Assembly: GCF_963664915.1 (NCBI RefSeq)
Contig: NZ_OY761810.1
Coordinates: forward strand, 2,990,661-3,054,660
Reading direction: 5' to 3'
Origin: an uncultured Caproiciproducens sp.
GTDB lineage: Bacteria > Bacillota > Clostridia > Oscillospirales > Acutalibacteraceae
DNA length: 64,000 nucleotides
Below the pieces are notes generated by a model. It made no database searches. It worked only from the letters and a program-made list of their open reading frames with translations, and was not told the DNA's origin. Made by a program: the position numbers and the translations under genes. Every line of letters begins with the position of its first letter. Position 1 is the first letter of the stretch. Positions 1-7,701 of this stretch are shown in pieces.

Positions 1-17
1 AGAAAGGGGCGGTCAAT

Positions 18-225
18 ATGACAAACGACGAAATTATGACACTAAACCTTAGAAGAATAAACGTATGTGATATAAGGTTGGCATTAATAAGCCTTATTTG
101 TGACATGAAAAGAGTGTTAAACGATGAATCAACAAGCGAATATTGTTTTACCTGAATCAATAGCCAAGTGGGAAGCACTTAAAGCGGAAATTGCAAAACA
201 GTTTGATGCCCAAGACGCTGAATAA
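18..225 (+). pseudogene. small phage-type protein gene split by a frameshift
   Basis: Two overlapping short reading frames occur here. The first (18-155, 45 codons, RBS AGAAAGGGG) encodes an N-terminal part with the stretch LRRINVCDIRLALISL. The second (124-225, +1 frame) encodes a C-terminal part with KWEALKAEIAKQFDAQDAE. Joined, they resemble a short phage protein of about 65 residues with an LRRIDVCDLL-like start and a KWEALH-like end, as I recall it from clostridial prophages; that match is from memory. One inserted base near the T run at 143-149 would explain the split. It is the only plus-strand gene near the left end. Alternatives are a sequencing error or two separate tiny genes. Confidence 0.35.
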
Positions 226-267
226 TCTACACACGCCGCACAGGAAATTAATCCGATGCGACTTATT

Positions 268-513
268 TTAGGTAAACATGGCATTCATTCTTTTTATACA
301 TTTGCGACAAACGATGTGGCCTTCAAAGTTAACAACATTATGTACGCCGTTGCAAAACTCACATGCAAATTTCTTTTTTCTTAGAATGATTTTATCATCA
401 TCAACAAAAAATTCAAACTGATCATTTGCATTTATATTAAGACCCTTCCTGAGTTCTTTGGGCATAACAATTCGGCCTAATTGGTCAATTCTTCTAACTA
501 TTGCAACTGCCAT
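268..513 (-). CDS. AbrB/SpoVT-type transcription regulator with Cys4 tail
   Basis: 81 residues. The N-terminal half (about residues 4-47) is a swapped-hairpin AbrB domain: RRIDQLGRIVMPKELRK is the characteristic DNA-binding stretch. The C-terminal half has CEFC and CRKC pairs (about residues 50-72), which could bind zinc, as in AbrB paralogues of clostridia. RBS AAAGAGGCG lies 7 bases before the ATG. It is the leftmost minus-strand gene, beyond the lysis genes and separated from them by a terminator, so it is expressed on its own. Such genes at prophage ends often act on host genes (lysogenic conversion); that role is inference. A palindrome at 550-568 lies just upstream and could be its operator. 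Confidence 0.85.
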   Translation of the reverse strand: MAVAIVRRIDQLGRIVMPKELRKGLNINANDQFEFFVDDDKIILRKKKFACEFCNGVHNVVNFEGHIVCRKCIKRMNAMFT

Positions 514-549
514 ACGTTCGCCTCTTTAAATTTTATTTTCCCATATTTT

Positions 550-568
550 ACCATGCAGAAAACATGGT
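550..568. promoter_or_regulatory. palindrome upstream of the AbrB-type gene
   Basis: ACCATG and CATGGT arms are separated by 7 bases, 37-55 bases upstream of the AbrB-type start codon. This is a possible autoregulatory operator. No convincing -35/-10 pair with normal spacing was found around it. Confidence 0.25.
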
Positions 569-613
569 TTAGTTCCATACTATCAATGGTAATAATTGCT
601 AATTTAACAAAAG

Positions 614-639
614 GCCCGCTGGAAATTAATCCAACGGGC
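614..639 (-). terminator. terminator after the lysis genes
   Basis: GCCCGTTGG and CCAGCGGGC arms (minus strand) around an 8-base loop, with one mismatch, are followed by CTTTTGTT. It lies 12 bases past the holin stop codon and ends the late lysis transcript before the AbrB-type gene. Confidence 0.8.
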
Positions 640-650
640 TATAATTTTAT

Positions 651-1226
651 CTATTCTGTTTTCGCGTCCCCGGCCGCCGCCGTATCTGTCTTAACCTCTG
701 CCGCTGCATCCGCCCCGGTCTGTGCAGCTTCGGTGAGCGCGGTATCTTCAATGGTACCAATAATACCCTGCATTGCACCTACCGGCAGCGCCTGATCTGC
801 TTTGCTCTCAACCTGGGACTTTAAGCTTCCGACGATCTTCAGCAGGAATGGCGGCAATGCCACACCGATATCGGACATGTTTTCAAGGATACTGATAATC
901 TCGTTGCAGATCAGCCACACCGCCGCAAGTGACGCGACCGCATACCCAAAATGCAGAGTAATGCCGGCAGAATCCGCCGCGTATGTAATTAGGCAGTCAA
1001 TGACGGCTCCGATGCCGACCAGCAGCCACATGCAGATTTTTTTGACGATTCCGCGGAATCCTTTATAGCTGCTGATCTTCTGGTTGCGGTACTTCGCCGC
1101 GGCAAGGCCGGTACCGTAATCAATGATGTTGACTGCCACTAGGAGCAGCATCGGCACGGCCAGAATTCCCAGCCACGCCGACAGTGCCGTGAATACCGCG
1201 ATAAAGGTTGCTTTTAATTTGTCCAT
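651..1226 (-). CDS. phage holin (Cp-1/TcdE holin family)
   Basis: 191 residues. The first about 140 residues are a holin of the phage_holin_4 / toxin-secretion family, with hydrophobic segments near residues 15-35, 62-82 and 92-112 and the family-like NIIDYGTGLAAAKY stretch after the first segment. It would open the membrane so the endolysin next door can reach peptidoglycan. The C-terminal 50 residues are rich in Ala, Thr and Asp and extend beyond the usual family length; they are likely disordered in the cytoplasm. It is the last gene of the late operon, 33 bases after the endolysin gene, and is followed by a terminator. Confidence 0.88.
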   Translation of the reverse strand: MDKLKATFIAVFTALSAWLGILAVPMLLLVAVNIIDYGTGLAAAKYRNQKISSYKGFRGIVKKICMWLLVGIGAVIDCLITYAADSAGITLHFGYAVASLAAVWLICNEIISILENMSDIGVALPPFLLKIVGSLKSQVESKADQALPVGAMQGIIGTIEDTALTEAAQTGADAAAEVKTDTAAAGDAKTE

Positions 1227-1259
1227 GAATTTAATACCCTCCGATTTTATTTATTTAAA

Positions 1260-2168
1260 CTATGCTACTCTTGCCACAAAACGCTTGGTTGGTTTCTCAC
1301 CCGGCGCGGCTGTGTAGATCCCGGTTGCCTGCCCGGGCTGCCCAATAGACGTGATATGCCAATAATCACGGCCGAGTGCCGTATCTCTGCGACAATGCAT
1401 TAATGCTACAACATTTGTGGTTCCACAGGTCACCGTAGGCACTTGCCCTGATTCAGTGTAGAAAGTGTACATCCTGCCTTTTTCAAAACACACCTCGGTC
1501 GTTGTGTCGATCTTAACGGCAGTCTGCGGCTGTTTCGGGTACCCGTTGTAACCTCCGGCTACAATCATGGTGGGATAATCCCTGAAAGACACATCCATGT
1601 CCACATTGCCGGTAATGCCTGGTACCGTTCCGGTGCTGCCTGTCTGCTGAATATAGCAGGGATAGTCCGGTGCGCCGCTATAATCTGCAAGCCACACGTC
1701 ATAAGCCTTGATCGTGGCCGCGCTGAATTTTCCGGATTTAATAAAATCGATGTTGGTATAAAGGTTGGCAAACCATCCATCCGCTTTCATGCTGTCCATA
1801 AAGGCGCGGGCCATGCTGTCGGCAGAAGCGGTCACGGTGATTTTATGTGATACCGCCCAGTTGATTGAATCGTACTCATAGTCAAAAGCAACAGGAAAAT
1901 CAATCTGCCCCTGATATGGGGCAAGAACCTTTTTGCAGACCTCTGCTTCTTTGAGCGCGTCCGCAATGGACACAGCGTAGCTGAACCAATACACGCCGAC
2001 ATGTAACCCTCGGGCAAGAGCGGCTTTTATGTATTCATCAAATTTAGGATCTTTCTGACTGATGTCGTTGCCGTATCCGGCGCGGATAAGCACAAAGCCA
2101 ATGCCGGAAGCGGCCACCTTATCCCAGTCAACGACAGGATTGTGCTTACTGATGTCTATTCCCTTCAT
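1260..2168 (-). CDS. GH25 muramidase endolysin
   Basis: 302 residues. The N-terminal about 200 residues form a glycosyl hydrolase 25 domain: it starts KGIDISKHNPVVDW and contains the FDYEYDS stretch with the expected acidic catalytic residues near position 98-100. The enzyme cleaves the MurNAc-GlcNAc bond of peptidoglycan. The last about 90 residues look like a beta-rich wall-binding domain (SH3-like), but I cannot name the family. No signal peptide, so release depends on the holin. The ATG overlaps the stop of the upstream xkdX remnant by 4 bases; the RBS is GGGGAGGCG. Confidence 0.92.
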   Translation of the reverse strand: MKGIDISKHNPVVDWDKVAASGIGFVLIRAGYGNDISQKDPKFDEYIKAALARGLHVGVYWFSYAVSIADALKEAEVCKKVLAPYQGQIDFPVAFDYEYDSINWAVSHKITVTASADSMARAFMDSMKADGWFANLYTNIDFIKSGKFSAATIKAYDVWLADYSGAPDYPCYIQQTGSTGTVPGITGNVDMDVSFRDYPTMIVAGGYNGYPKQPQTAVKIDTTTEVCFEKGRMYTFYTESGQVPTVTCGTTNVVALMHCRRDTALGRDYWHITSIGQPGQATGIYTAAPGEKPTKRFVARVA

Positions 2169-2879
2169 TCTGCATACGCCTCCCCGGTAATCTGCTGGTA
2201 TTCGTCAGCTGTGATCCAGCCGAGTATCACGGCCCGCTTCAGGCCGTCCTTGGTGAGCGGCCCCGTTGCTATCATCTTTGGCAACCTTGATATAATTGTA
2301 GGTATCGTCGTCGATTGACTTTGAATACTCGAATTCCGTTGCCAGTGAGCCGTCACCGATGATTAAAGGCAATCTGAGAAAAACTATGTCCCTCAAATCC
2401 AATGCGCCGAAATTGTCACGCAGGGCATACCAATAACCGTTGCCGGTTAGATTGTCCTGGATGGACTGATACACCATATCCAGGTACGTTTTATTATCGA
2501 ACAAATACTTTCCTAATTTATACTCGGTTCTGTCTACCGTTCCAAGCCTTATACGGTCACCGCACGATAGCGCAACTGTATTCAGCCAGTCGGTGAGCGT
2601 TCCAATAGGTCGCATGATGGAATTTGAGGACTTAAAATAGCGGAGTTGATCGTAGCAAGTGCATGAATATTTCTTGTTGGTCTGCTTTGTATCAAACAGG
2701 AACCCATAAAATATATTGTCCGAACCGTATTGAAAAGTCACCGTGCAACCATTTGCATACCTTTTTGTACCGTATGTAGGGTAATCAAACGACAAGACTC
2801 CTGCGCCGTCATTCCACTTGGAAATGTATTTTACGTTTACGGCAAGGTCGGAAACATCTTCACCGTTTATCGTAAGCAT
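2165..2879 (-). pseudogene. xkdQ-like baseplate gene fused out of frame to an xkdX remnant
   Basis: From 2879 the frame encodes about 200 residues of an XkdQ-like baseplate protein (start MLTINGEDVSDLAV, up to YNYIKVAKDDSNG). It then runs into unrelated sequence and stops at 2205, 224 residues in all against about 325 for Bacillus XkdQ. In a different frame across the same end, residues GPLTKDGLKRAVILGW and ITADEYQQITGE are the C-terminal part of an XkdX-type small protein, ending at 2165. The XkdX part has no start codon or RBS of its own. In PBSX-type phages several baseplate and fibre genes lie between these two, so one deletion with its junction near 2255-2275 explains what is seen. Confidence 0.8.
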
Positions 2880-2889
2880 TTAATCACCA

Positions 2890-3693
2890 TCATTTCAATG
2901 TTTTCGACCAGCTTTCAACGGACGCCCCGAATTTATTAAACGCCGAGCTGATAGCACTCCACGCCTTCCCGGCCACTTCACCGACTCCGACTGCAACGTC
3001 CTTAATGCCTTTTAACTGGTCAATTGCGCTGACGCTGGTGCCTGTCGCGCTAGAACTAGAATTTATAGAACTAACTGATTTCGGGGTAGAAACAATATAG
3101 GTTGTGCCGGCTTTTACGGCTGCAGGATTTGTAACCGGCTTGCCGGTTTTCACGTCTTTATAATCCAGTTTTTTAAAGTCCGCGACTGCGCCGGTGTGCA
3201 CTATTTTTTTTGTTGCGGAATAGACTGTGTTTTTTGGAGTTATTGTTACCTTCGGCGGCACTGGCACCTTTCCTGGTCTTGCAATGTACGGAACTCCGGT
3301 CGTTTTGATCGCAACAGCTTTATATTCCTGTACAGTGATTTCTACGTCGTAGACACCACCGTACTTTTCTTTTTTGGTGTACTGTTTTAGCCTCACCAAT
3401 TCAGAAATATTTTCAGTAGAGGACACCGAAACAAACCGACTGTAATCCTTCGTTTTAAGCATTGTTTCAAAAGCGGTAAACACATATCCCGCCGCCTGCC
3501 AATGGTCAAACTTGTGGATATTCTTTACGGATAATTCACATGATATCGTCCACTCCCTGAGGTTTTCCGACTCCGGAACAGAGAATTTCCCGTTTTCAAT
3601 TCCATCGTATTCCTGCATGTCTCTTCCGGAAGTGAGGGAAATATCTTTTACTCCCGCGATGTTGATGCCGCCTAAGGAAACATAATAACTCAT
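2890..3693 (-). CDS. XkdP-like tail/baseplate protein
   Basis: 267 residues, in the place of PBSX XkdP (between tape measure and XkdQ). The N-terminal about 140 residues (LGGINIAGVKDISLTSGRD onward) contain the LREWTISCELS and GGVYDVEITVQEY stretches seen in tail-hub or initiator-type baseplate proteins. A Thr/Lys/Pro-rich middle follows (about 145-210), then a Ser-rich linker and a short amphipathic end. A clear LysM motif, common in XkdP homologues, is not visible. The start overlaps the tape measure stop by 4 bases, so translation is coupled. Function is inferred mainly from gene order. Confidence 0.65.
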   Translation of the reverse strand: MSYYVSLGGINIAGVKDISLTSGRDMQEYDGIENGKFSVPESENLREWTISCELSVKNIHKFDHWQAAGYVFTAFETMLKTKDYSRFVSVSSTENISELVRLKQYTKKEKYGGVYDVEITVQEYKAVAIKTTGVPYIARPGKVPVPPKVTITPKNTVYSATKKIVHTGAVADFKKLDYKDVKTGKPVTNPAAVKAGTTYIVSTPKSVSSINSSSSATGTSVSAIDQLKGIKDVAVGVGEVAGKAWSAISSAFNKFGASVESWSKTLK

Positions 3694-5147
3694 GGGTATA
3701 CCCCCTGCGGCTGTGTGCCGGAATTCTGATATACCATATCACCTAGCGCTTGATTAATCTCTCCCAAGTCAGCGGTTTTACTTACATTTTGATTTTGAAT
3801 GATAACCGATGGTGTATTATTGACCATACTGAAATTGGCGATCGCTTTCTGAGCGGCAAGGTCGAATAAATACTTCTGAGATTCCTTTTCAATTTCGACT
3901 TGACCCTTTACGGAGATAGGAGATTTATTGGAAACTTCAACCGGAACCTTAGCAGAGATGTGCGCGTTGTCAAGGGATTTTGTATAATCGTTTTTAGCCT
4001 GTGCCAAAGTAAGGACATTCTTTTTGAGATCATTGTTTTGACTGTTCAGAGAAGTCGCAATTCCGATAGTGGCGGCAGCACCGGCAATCAATACCGCCGC
4101 GCCAATCCAGTTTCCTGCCACAGCGCTTATCGCCGCGCCTGTGGTAAGTGTATATAGTCTTGCGAGTCCCATAGCGGCATTGTAAACAACAATTGCGGAA
4201 ACAACACCCCCAATTATTGGCACCAGCACATTTGCATTTTGGGCTACCCAGCTCATAGCGTTGCCAATTGCCAGTGACCCATTTGCGACAAGACTAAAAA
4301 ACGGCTGAAATTTCCCGGCGCTCATGTCGTCATTCAATTGTTTCATCAGCAAGGAAAGATTTTGAACTGTCGGGCTTGCTTCCCCCGCCATTCCCTGCAC
4401 AAAATTTGTCTTAAACCTTTGTGCGCTCATGGTCAGGCTGTTAAAGTTTTTATCCACCACGCTTTGAGTAGCACCGAATCTATTAAATACCTGATCCAGA
4501 TAATTAATTGTTCCTGCTATATCGCCTTTTTCAGACAGCTTTTGAATCTTTTCAGCCGACACTCCATTCATGTTGAAGCGGTTTTTCAAGCTCATCGTTT
4601 GCCCGGTAAGAATTTCCTTGATTGCAAAAACCGCGCCCTCTGCGCCCTGATTCGGGTCTTTTGCATAAAGACGCTCGGTCAGTTTGTTCAACTGATCTAT
4701 CTGGTTAATATCCCGTGTAAATGCTAAAAAAGAGGTCGTAGCACTTGACAAGTCCTGCGCGCCAAGGGCAGATGTTTTGGCATAGGTATTCACATAATTA
4801 AAAAGAGCAGTACCGGCTTTATCATTGCTCAATAGGGCTTCAAAAGTATTTTTCTGTAGCTGCTGTGTAGCTCCTGCCTTTACCGCCGTAAAGAGTAAAT
4901 CAACGGCCTTTTTCCCTAAATAAGCCGCCGATACAAGACCCGTAATCTTTGCGGTAACCGCGCCGATACCAGTAACTGCGGCTGTAGAATTACTGTTTAT
5001 GCCCTTCATGCTTGCTTTAAATTGATCGGTTGCCTTTTGCGCCTGCTGCTGTTTCTTTTCGTAAGCGTCGGATGCTTGAATGATTTTCTGCATTGTTGCG
5101 GTATACTGATCGGTTAATTTAAAAACCGTCGCTAAAGTTTGAGCCAT
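3690..5147 (-). CDS. tail tape measure protein (short)
   Basis: 485 residues from the ATG at 5147, chosen because AAAGAGGCG lies 7 bases upstream; an earlier in-frame ATG at 5171 has no RBS. The N-terminal part is Ala/Gln/Lys-rich helix (coiled-coil type). Hydrophobic stretches follow near residues 300-370 (VLVPIIGGVVSAIVVYNAA and GAAVLIAGAAATIGIA), as in tape measure proteins. It sets tail length and enters the host envelope on ejection. It is short for a myovirus tape measure, suggesting a short tail if the usual length rule holds. Position between the tail chaperone and the XkdP-like gene supports the call. Confidence 0.82.
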   Translation of the reverse strand: MAQTLATVFKLTDQYTATMQKIIQASDAYEKKQQQAQKATDQFKASMKGINSNSTAAVTGIGAVTAKITGLVSAAYLGKKAVDLLFTAVKAGATQQLQKNTFEALLSNDKAGTALFNYVNTYAKTSALGAQDLSSATTSFLAFTRDINQIDQLNKLTERLYAKDPNQGAEGAVFAIKEILTGQTMSLKNRFNMNGVSAEKIQKLSEKGDIAGTINYLDQVFNRFGATQSVVDKNFNSLTMSAQRFKTNFVQGMAGEASPTVQNLSLLMKQLNDDMSAGKFQPFFSLVANGSLAIGNAMSWVAQNANVLVPIIGGVVSAIVVYNAAMGLARLYTLTTGAAISAVAGNWIGAAVLIAGAAATIGIATSLNSQNNDLKKNVLTLAQAKNDYTKSLDNAHISAKVPVEVSNKSPISVKGQVEIEKESQKYLFDLAAQKAIANFSMVNNTPSVIIQNQNVSKTADLGEINQALGDMVYQNSGTQPQGVYP

Positions 5148-5160
5148 AATAAATCGCCTC

Positions 5161-5188
5161 TTTACAAGCATATTAATTGTGATATAAT
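5161..5188 (+). promoter_or_regulatory. sigma-A-type promoter of the moron gene
   Basis: TTTACA (5161-5166), 16-base spacer, TATAAT (5183-5188), reading rightwards against the tail operon. It lies 22 bases before the start codon at 5210 and overlaps the upstream end of the tape measure RBS region on the other strand. Confidence 0.75.
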
Positions 5189-5209
5189 CGAATAAAAGGA
5201 GTTGGTTCC

Positions 5210-5392
5210 ATGATTAAGGTCAAACAATTTAAGCCCAATATGTTTTCTCCTAATGCTCAAAAAACAATGCAAAAATTTATAGAAGAAAACCACATAAAAG
5301 ATGAGAACATCATTAGCGTAGTGCCTACTTCAATAAACCTGCACGGAGGGCAAACGATGTCGACCGGACTTTCTCTGACATATCGTGAATAG
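5210..5392 (+). CDS. 60-residue moron protein of unknown function
   Basis: 60 residues, start MIKVKQFKPNMFSPNAQ, end TMSTGLSLTYRE, with RBS AAAAGGAG 8 bases before the ATG. It reads opposite to the surrounding tail genes, has its own consensus promoter just upstream and a terminator whose stem overlaps its stop codon. That layout is the definition of a phage moron: a gene expressed in the lysogen independent of phage development. Predicted shape: an N-terminal helix after a short strand, then a beta-rich C-terminal part. The size and shape loosely recall small Cse60-like Bacillus proteins, but I do not assign it. No signal peptide or membrane segment is visible. Confidence 0.75.
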   Translation: MIKVKQFKPNMFSPNAQKTMQKFIEENHIKDENIISVVPTSINLHGGQTMSTGLSLTYRE

Positions 5393-5428
5393 AGCGGAAG
5401 GCAAAGCACCTACCGCTCTATTTTTTTA
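5389..5428 (+). terminator. terminator of the moron gene
   Basis: ATAGAGCGG and CCGCTCTAT arms (9 pairs) around a 15-base loop are followed by a T run. The left arm includes the moron stop codon. It also overlaps the stop codon of the frameshifted tail chaperone product on the other strand. Confidence 0.82.
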
Positions 5429-5956
5429 TATCCTCATTTGCAATGATTCCGCTCGCAATAATAAACGCGCGTTCGGACACGCTCATTTTCATAAATTCAC
5501 TCGGTAAAATGTGATAATTCTGCAGGGCGACATGCGCGTATATCCAAAACGCATCGTCGCCCTGCCTTATCAGTTTTTTGCCTCACCCACCTTTTTGTTA
5601 AAATCAGTCGTCAGTTCATTGTACTTGTTATAAGCTTCTATGAGCGCTGCCATCTCCGGGTCTGTGGTAAGGGCCAATAATGCTTCTTTTGCGCTTAATA
5701 TTTTGTGCCCTTCCCTTTCTGACAATCCCTTAAGCAATTCGGCATCGTGCATATCGGGATAAATAAGGGATTCAGCAATACAGGCGGTCATGATGTCCTT
5801 ATAATTATCTCCATCAATATCCAACCCCTCTTTTGAGGTGAGCTGTTTCAATTCCCACTCAATAATGTTTCCTCTTTCATCCACAAAGGCGGGTGAAAGA
5901 GGAATTTTGAGATTTGGCTTGCGTTTTGGGTTTAAAAAGCTGTCTAAACTTTTCAT
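5418..5956 (-). CDS. XkdN-like tail assembly chaperone with -1 frameshift extension
   Basis: The zero frame (5956 to 5570) gives 128 residues starting MKSLDSFLNPKRKPNLKIPL and ending GEAKN. Just before the stop lies the heptamer A AAA AAC (5579-5573). A -1 slip there adds 51 residues with the stretches FWIYAHVALQNYHILPSEF and SERAFIIASGIIA, ending at 5418, for a 179-residue fusion. This is the classic long-tailed-phage pair (gpG and gpG-T of lambda): both forms coat the tape measure during tail assembly and are absent from the virion. The extension resembles frameshift tails of other Firmicutes phages. The location between tube and tape measure genes is the expected one. Confidence 0.88.
5573..5579 (-). 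other. -1 slippery heptamer A AAA AAC
   Basis: Minus-strand sequence A AAA AAC followed directly by TGA in the zero frame. Slipping by one base opens 51 further codons of tail-chaperone-like sequence. The GGCAGGGCGACGATGCG stretch downstream may pair with a later CATGTCGCCCTGC to form a stimulating stem (GCAGGGCGAC with GTCGCCCTGC, 10 pairs). Confidence 0.82.
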
Positions 5957-5965
5957 ATATCCTCC

Positions 5966-6418
5966 TTATTCGTCAAACATTTCAGGCAGGTCAATGTGGT
6001 GTGCCTTGAATGTGGTAGCCTGCGAAATCGCTTTGCTTGAGCTGTCATCAAAACCGCCCATCGGGATTTTATCAAACACCATTTCAGATACAGTAATTTC
6101 TTCACGTCCGTATGCGGGGCTGTCAACATAATACTGTACCGAGATATCCGGGAAAGCGCCTCCGTTCTGATAAGTCCTGACAGCTTTTTTAAACGCAGAA
6201 GTGGTGTTGTAATATTCCAGATTTCCGGTGTAGGCCACACCGCGATAGGCGTTTTGCTTAACAGGGTCTCCCGCGAAAAATTGGCTTTCAACCTCAAATT
6301 CAGCAGTTACGTCAATCTTCTTGATTCTAAAGGCGTCAAGAACTTTCCCACCAATAGTAACAAAGCCCTGACCGTCTGTTCCGCTGGGTATGCCTTGAAG
6401 CTTGATATCGTCACTCAT
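5966..6418 (-). CDS. XkdM-like tail tube protein
   Basis: 150 residues, MSDDIKLQGIPSGTDGQ at the start. Length, beta-rich composition and position directly after the sheath gene match the XkdM/phage tail tube family of contractile tails. Hexamers stack to form the inner tube through which DNA passes. The gap to the sheath stop is 14 bases with a clear GGAGGAAT RBS. Called by both sequence style and order; confidence in the family is good. Confidence 0.85.
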   Translation of the reverse strand: MSDDIKLQGIPSGTDGQGFVTIGGKVLDAFRIKKIDVTAEFEVESQFFAGDPVKQNAYRGVAYTGNLEYYNTTSAFKKAVRTYQNGGAFPDISVQYYVDSPAYGREEITVSEMVFDKIPMGGFDDSSSKAISQATTFKAHHIDLPEMFDE

Positions 6419-6432
6419 TTATGTATTCCTCC

Positions 6433-7701
6433 TTACAGAGCCTTTACGGTAACATTAATTTTGTCCACTGTATCGGCTACCAGAATTCCGACCGTTACGA
6501 TAATTGCGTCCCGGCTTGCACCGTCAACAATCGTGATATCGTCAGCAGTAAAGCCGTCAATATACTTTTTATTGAGATAGTTGACCGTGGTCATGTCCGC
6601 GATCATACCTTTGATTTGGTTCTTCCCAGATACAGTCCGACGAATTTTCCCGATCGCTTTTGTATCGAGAAGCTTTTGCAGTTCTGAGGCATACCTCGTA
6701 AGAGTGCGTATCACAAGCCCCTTATGGAAGTCCTCTGGATTTTCTGTTGTATAAGTAGTCAAGGAGTTAATATCGTAAAGTACTTTCACCCCGCCATACT
6801 TATAAACAAAAAGCATTTCACCCACTTGTGTCCTTGCTTCCTGCTGGGCCTTTGTAAGGCGCGTCGCAACATCCGTCCACCCGATCACATCAAAATAAGT
6901 GCAGCTTCCGGCTATTCCCTGCTTTGCAATAATTCCCGCCATAGTCGCGGCCGCTTCGGGAGCAGATAGGGAATAAGCCGCATTAACGCCGCCGATAGTC
7001 GAATTGTAAATAAATTTATTGTTCGCAGAGGTCCCGGATACCACAGCGCAAGCGTCTTTATCGTTGGCGACCTGCTCATTGGTAAAAGTAATTATTTTTG
7101 CAATTTCCGCGGAATCCGTGCCGGTGTAGGCTAGGACGTTGTAATCGTGCTTTTCAATTTCTGTTAAGTATGCGTCTATCGCCCCGGCATCCTCTGTCCC
7201 GTCTGCCCCGCCCGTTAAAATGACAGTAGCGGAGGCAAGAGTTCCGGACCCGATAATTGTGATAAAATCATTGGCAACGAAATTACTTTCGTCTGCAACG
7301 ATCTGCGAATCTATTTCGGCAGTGTCGAGGAAAGTTTTAATAATCCAGTTTGTATCGCTCGCCGTGACAGTGACTTTAAGGTCATTTCCCCGGATTCCGC
7401 CGTATTTTGCCGTTACCGTAATTCCAGCGGCAAGCGTTCCGGTTGCTTTTTCACCAGTGTTCAGCCGATAAAGAAGCAGTTCATCAGCGTAATTCATAAC
7501 CTCATTGACAAGCTTCATTTTGACGTCGGACAGCTTGTATCCGAGCTTGGTTAATGCGTCGTCTCCCTTGTATATCTTTGTCAGAATGTCGCCCCAGCTG
7601 AGCATAAGCGGTATCGTAACAACACCTGTTACACTGGCAGCCGCGGCACGCTCTCCGGCGACTACTTCAACATTCGTACCGGGCAAAATTGCGGTAATCA
7701 A
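6433..7701 (-). CDS. XkdK-like contractile tail sheath protein
   Basis: 422 residues. The start (TAILPGTNVEVVAGERAAAAS) and the alternating alpha/beta middle with YNVLAYTGTDSAEIAKIITF and WTDVATRLTKAQQEARTQVG fit the tail sheath family of PBSX (XkdK). The end KINVTVKAL is the usual beta strand that links neighbouring subunits. The sheath contracts on the tail tube to push it through the envelope. Start overlaps the previous gene stop by 4 bases. Its presence identifies the prophage as myovirus-type. Confidence 0.9.
   Translation of the reverse strand: MITAILPGTNVEVVAGERAAAASVTGVVTIPLMLSWGDILTKIYKGDDALTKLGYKLSDVKMKLVNEVMNYADELLLYRLNTGEKATGTLAAGITVTAKYGGIRGNDLKVTVTASDTNWIIKTFLDTAEIDSQIVADESNFVANDFITIIGSGTLASATVILTGGADGTEDAGAIDAYLTEIEKHDYNVLAYTGTDSAEIAKIITFTNEQVANDKDACAVVSGTSANNKFIYNSTIGGVNAAYSLSAPEAAATMAGIIAKQGIAGSCTYFDVIGWTDVATRLTKAQQEARTQVGEMLFVYKYGGVKVLYDINSLTTYTTENPEDFHKGLVIRTLTRYASELQKLLDTKAIGKIRRTVSGKNQIKGMIADMTTVNYLNKKYIDGFTADDITIVDGASRDAIIVTVGILVADTVDKINVTVKAL

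Noticed and set aside
1-650. Left attachment site with a copy of the tRNA-Leu 3' end
   Set aside because: No stretch matching the tRNA 3' end is visible at the left of the window, so no site is called.
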